Source of the DNA: Cysteiniphilum litorale
Lineage (GTDB): Bacteria; Pseudomonadota; Gammaproteobacteria; Francisellales; Francisellaceae
Length of the DNA: 64,000 nucleotides
Assembly: GCF_003428165.1 (NCBI RefSeq)
Contig: NZ_QLIQ01000005.1
Location: forward strand, 1-64,000
Reading direction: 5' to 3'
Below the pieces are notes generated by a model, which did not search any database, had not been told where the DNA came from, and worked only from the letters and a program-made list of their open reading frames with translations. Of the stretch, positions 61,594-64,000 are shown in pieces. The first letter of the stretch is position 1. Each line of letters opens with the position of its first letter. The position numbers were made by a program, and so were the translations under genes.

Positions 61594-64000
61594 AAACAAT
61601 AAGATACAGAGGATTGTCGAAGGCGCAAGAATCAACGCCAAGCATGTCTATTCGTGACACAAGACCTTTTTTGCGCAGAACCTATGATTTTTGCTCATCA
61701 CTTACCGGAAGTGTGACGTTGATTGGTGTATGTAGTATTTTGATTTTGTGTCTGCCACTGATCAATGATTTACTGTTCGTGCTTGTTTTACTGATCTTTT
61801 GGAATGCATTCTGGCAATTACCACGCCTACCAGTTCGCTTACCGATGGGTGCTAAGCATTTAGATGTTTCCAATAAAGATCCTAAGCATCATAAGCCGCA
61901 AAAAGCCAATGGTCTGTATTTTTTTGCTAATGAAATGAATACAAAACACGAGGTGTGGTTTTCAAATGATGATATGCGCACACACGCATTAATTTTGGGA
62001 TCAACGGGAAGTGGTAAAACGCAATCGCTATTATCGATTGCATTTAACGCACTAGCGCAAGGCAGTGGATTTATCTATGTTGATGGCAAGGGGGATAATA
62101 GTCTTTTTGCACAGGTTTTTTCAATGGCGAGATCAATGGGACGCGAAGACGATCTGTTAGTGGTTAACTATATGACCGGTGCTGAGGATATCATCGGTCC
62201 GCAGCAAGAAGCACTTTCAAATACGCTTAACCCATTTGCTATTGGCTCATCGAGTATGTTGTCACAATTGGTGGTGAGTATGATGGGGTCATCAAAACAA
62301 GGTGGCGATGGCGATATGTGGAAAGGGCGTGCGATTTCTTTCGTCGAAGCTTTGATGCGTGTTTTAGTCTATTTGCGTGATCAAGCATATTTTAATTTAG
62401 ATTCAGAATTAATTCGCAAATATTTTAGTTTGGATGTATTGGAAAACTTGCTACAAAATAAGGTTGCGATTGATCAGGATGAACATGAGATTTATATTCA
62501 AGAGACCCTGCCAAAAGAGGTATTGTCACCGCTTTATAATTATCTAGGGACATTACCAGGCTATCAGAAAAAAAATGTAGGCAAACAGTCAGATAAGACC
62601 TATGAGCAACATGGCTATATTACGATGCAGTTAACGCGAATATTTGGCTCACTTGCTGATGTTTATGCACATATTATGCGTACCAACTTGGCGGAAGTTA
62701 ACTTCAAGGATGTCGTACTCAATCGACGTATATTGGTTGTGCTATTGCCAGCTTTGGAGAAATCACCAGATGAATTAGCGAACTTAGGCAAGCTAATTAT
62801 CGCGTCATTAAAGGCCATGCTTGCTTCAGGTTTAGGTAGTAGAATTCAAGGGGATTATAAAGAGGTTATTGAATCGAAACCATCCAATGCTGAAACGCCA
62901 TTTTTGTGTATTTTAGATGAGTATGGTTATTATGCGGTTGAAGGGTTTGCGGTGGTTCCAGCACAGGCAAGATCATTAGGGTTCTCAGTGGTGTTTGCTG
63001 GACAAGATATTCCAGCCTTTCAAAAAGCGTCCAAAGAAGAAGCAGCATCGATCTTTGCTAATACCAATATCAAAGTATGTATGAAATTGGAGGATCCAAC
63101 AGAAACCTGGGATTTTTTCAATAAAACAGCAGGTGAGGCGTATGTCACTGTTGCCAAAAGTTATAACATGGGCAGTAATGGGCAAGCATATGGTTATCAA
63201 GATACCAAGGAAGCAACGATTGAGAAAAGATCAAGATTGGATTTGATGGATTTAAAAGATCAACTGCCGGGTGAGGCACATGTGTTCTTTCAATCGGGTA
63301 TTTATCGTACTAAAATGTTTTATGCTGCACCGCCTAAAACCAGTGCAATACGTTTAAATCGATTTTTAAAGCTGGAGTCACTTAGTAATGGTTTTCTGCA
63401 ATGCTATCAATTTGCCAATAAGCATGACCAATATCCGATAATTCAAGATGCCGTGCCAATCAGCTCAAGACGTCTATCACAGGCTTTACTGCAAAATAAT
63501 AATAGCGATGAAGAAGATAAAGAAATATTAGAAGTAGAAGTAGCAGAAATAGAAGAAGAGCAATATGGCAAGATTGAAGATGACCAAAACATTGAGCAAG
63601 TAGATTTTACAGAGTCTAATGCAATACCTACTGACCTGACAGCGTTGGCTAGTGCCGAAGAATCGGCAGAGGATCATACGTTAGAAGCTAAAGAAGCTAA
63701 AGAAGCTAAGACAGCAACAAAGGTCGATTTATCCTTAAATACTGAAGAATCAGCGGATAAAAATATCTTAACTTGCCTGATTGCAGCTGATCATCAGGAT
63801 CGAGGATCGCGTCGATTGATAGATATGCAAAGGCTATCTAGTTTGATTTATACCCTTAATATTATGCGTGGTAGAAATATGCGTTTGGCGAAAGAACAAG
63901 CGCAGGAAAAGGAGCAGAAATTGTTAAAACTGGGACAATATTATTTGAAAATCAAAAAAGGCAGCGGTCGTAGATTACTACATCAAAAATTAACGCATTC
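61590..64000 (+). CDS. dotL: DotL/IcmO type IV coupling protein (3' end beyond window)
   Basis: 803 codons visible, no stop before the edge. N-terminal membrane helices (VTLIGVCSILILCLPLI; LLFVLVLLIFWNAFWQ), Walker A LGSTGSGKTQS (from about 136), IYVDGKGDNSLF, the region MWKGRAISFVEALMRVL, Walker B FLCILDEYGYYAVEG and VFAGQDIPAFQK, all characteristic of DotL/IcmO (TrbC in IncI). From about residue 635 an acidic then helical C-terminal extension follows, the part that in Legionella binds the DotN, IcmSW and LvgA adaptors. Start ATG 61590 overlaps icmT (ATGA). In Legionella, icmS, R, Q and P separate icmT from icmO; here they are absent from between the two. Confidence 0.93.
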   Translation, partial: MKTIRYRGLSKAQESTPSMSIRDTRPFLRRTYDFCSSLTGSVTLIGVCSILILCLPLINDLLFVLVLLIFWNAFWQLPRLPVRLPMGAKHLDVSNKDPKHHKPQKANGLYFFANEMNTKHEVWFSNDDMRTHALILGSTGSGKTQSLLSIAFNALAQGSGFIYVDGKGDNSLFAQVFSMARSMGREDDLLVVNYMTGAEDIIGPQQEALSNTLNPFAIGSSSMLSQLVVSMMGSSKQGGDGDMWKGRAISFVEALMRVLVYLRDQAYFNLDSELIRKYFSLDVLENLLQNKVAIDQDEHEIYIQETLPKEVLSPLYNYLGTLPGYQKKNVGKQSDKTYEQHGYITMQLTRIFGSLADVYAHIMRTNLAEVNFKDVVLNRRILVVLLPALEKSPDELANLGKLIIASLKAMLASGLGSRIQGDYKEVIESKPSNAETPFLCILDEYGYYAVEGFAVVPAQARSLGFSVVFAGQDIPAFQKASKEEAASIFANTNIKVCMKLEDPTETWDFFNKTAGEAYVTVAKSYNMGSNGQAYGYQDTKEATIEKRSRLDLMDLKDQLPGEAHVFFQSGIYRTKMFYAAPPKTSAIRLNRFLKLESLSNGFLQCYQFANKHDQYPIIQDAVPISSRRLSQALLQNNNSDEEDKEILEVEVAEIEEEQYGKIEDDQNIEQVDFTESNAIPTDLTALASAEESAEDHTLEAKEAKEAKTATKVDLSLNTEESADKNILTCLIAADHQDRGSRRLIDMQRLSSLIYTLNIMRGRNMRLAKEQAQEKEQKLLKLGQYYLKIKKGSGRRLLHQKLTH

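Noticed and set aside
1-64000. tRNA or rRNA genes, or an insertion sequence with terminal inverted repeats
   Set aside because: No cloverleaf, rRNA signature, transposase domain or paired terminal repeats could be identified by reading.

Overview
The window is an AT-rich bacterial accessory replicon, most likely a large plasmid or an integrative element. It carries no rRNA, tRNA or core-metabolic genes. Instead it has a partition/replication block (ParA, a repeat-bearing HTH protein, a DUF2786 protein, DnaB), a toxin-antitoxin pair, SSB, two different type IV secretion (T4SS) regions, a fimbrial operon and a biosynthetic gene cluster. Dot/Icm-type genes (dotD-dotC-dotB-icmT-dotL) and CS1/CFA-type fimbriae point to a Gammaproteobacterium. 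A low-GC lineage near the Legionellales or Thiotrichales (for example Fastidiosibacteraceae) is my guess. I cannot fix the species from the sequence alone.

Layout. 1-2.9 kb: a broken RecD2-type helicase, a VapC-type toxin with a Phd-like antitoxin, and a small regulator-like gene with a palindromic operator. 2.9-7.7 kb: maintenance operon of parA, an HTH/coiled-coil protein containing twelve in-frame 33-bp repeats, a DUF2786 protein and dnaB. 7.7-10.4 kb: an XRE/S24-like regulator with two unknown genes, then a lipoprotein. 10.4-31 kb: a nearly collinear Trb/VirB-type conjugation operon (trbB, C, D, E, J, L, an unknown polytopic protein, trbF, a beta-barrel, two VirB9-like proteins, a trbI with a large repeat insertion, traF, unknown envelope proteins, ssb, traG). 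No relaxase is seen. 31-33 kb: a second copy of the small regulator-like gene and a P-loop ATPase.

33.0-48.0 kb: a tight four-gene operon encoding a PAS/receiver protein, a two-module NRPS (C-A-T-C-A-T), a PKS (KS-AT-KR-ACP-TE with a C-terminal hydrophobic anchor) and a PAS-PAS histidine kinase. The second adenylation domain reads as a phenylalanine code. The assembly line should therefore attach residue X to Phe and then extend and ketoreduce it, giving a statine-like (4-amino-3-hydroxy-5-phenylpentanoate) terminus. 48.2-51.8 kb: a LuxR-type regulator and an OmpR/EnvZ-like pair, followed by a duplicated fragment of the kinase. 51.9-57.5 kb (minus strand): a CS1/CFA-like (alternate or alpha-type) chaperone-usher operon with a pentanucleotide repeat upstream of the major pilin. 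57.9-64 kb: the start of a Dot/Icm (I-type) T4SS: dotE/icmC-like, icmD, dotD, dotC, dotB, icmT and dotL, the last running off the edge.

How it fits together (inference): the element replicates and partitions itself, is stabilised by a toxin-antitoxin pair, and can probably move by the Trb apparatus. It carries host- or surface-interaction cargo: a second Dot/Icm-like translocon, a fimbria, and a dedicated signal-controlled operon for a small peptide-polyketide. The biosynthetic operon and the repeat-expanded conjugation machinery are the parts most likely to be undescribed.
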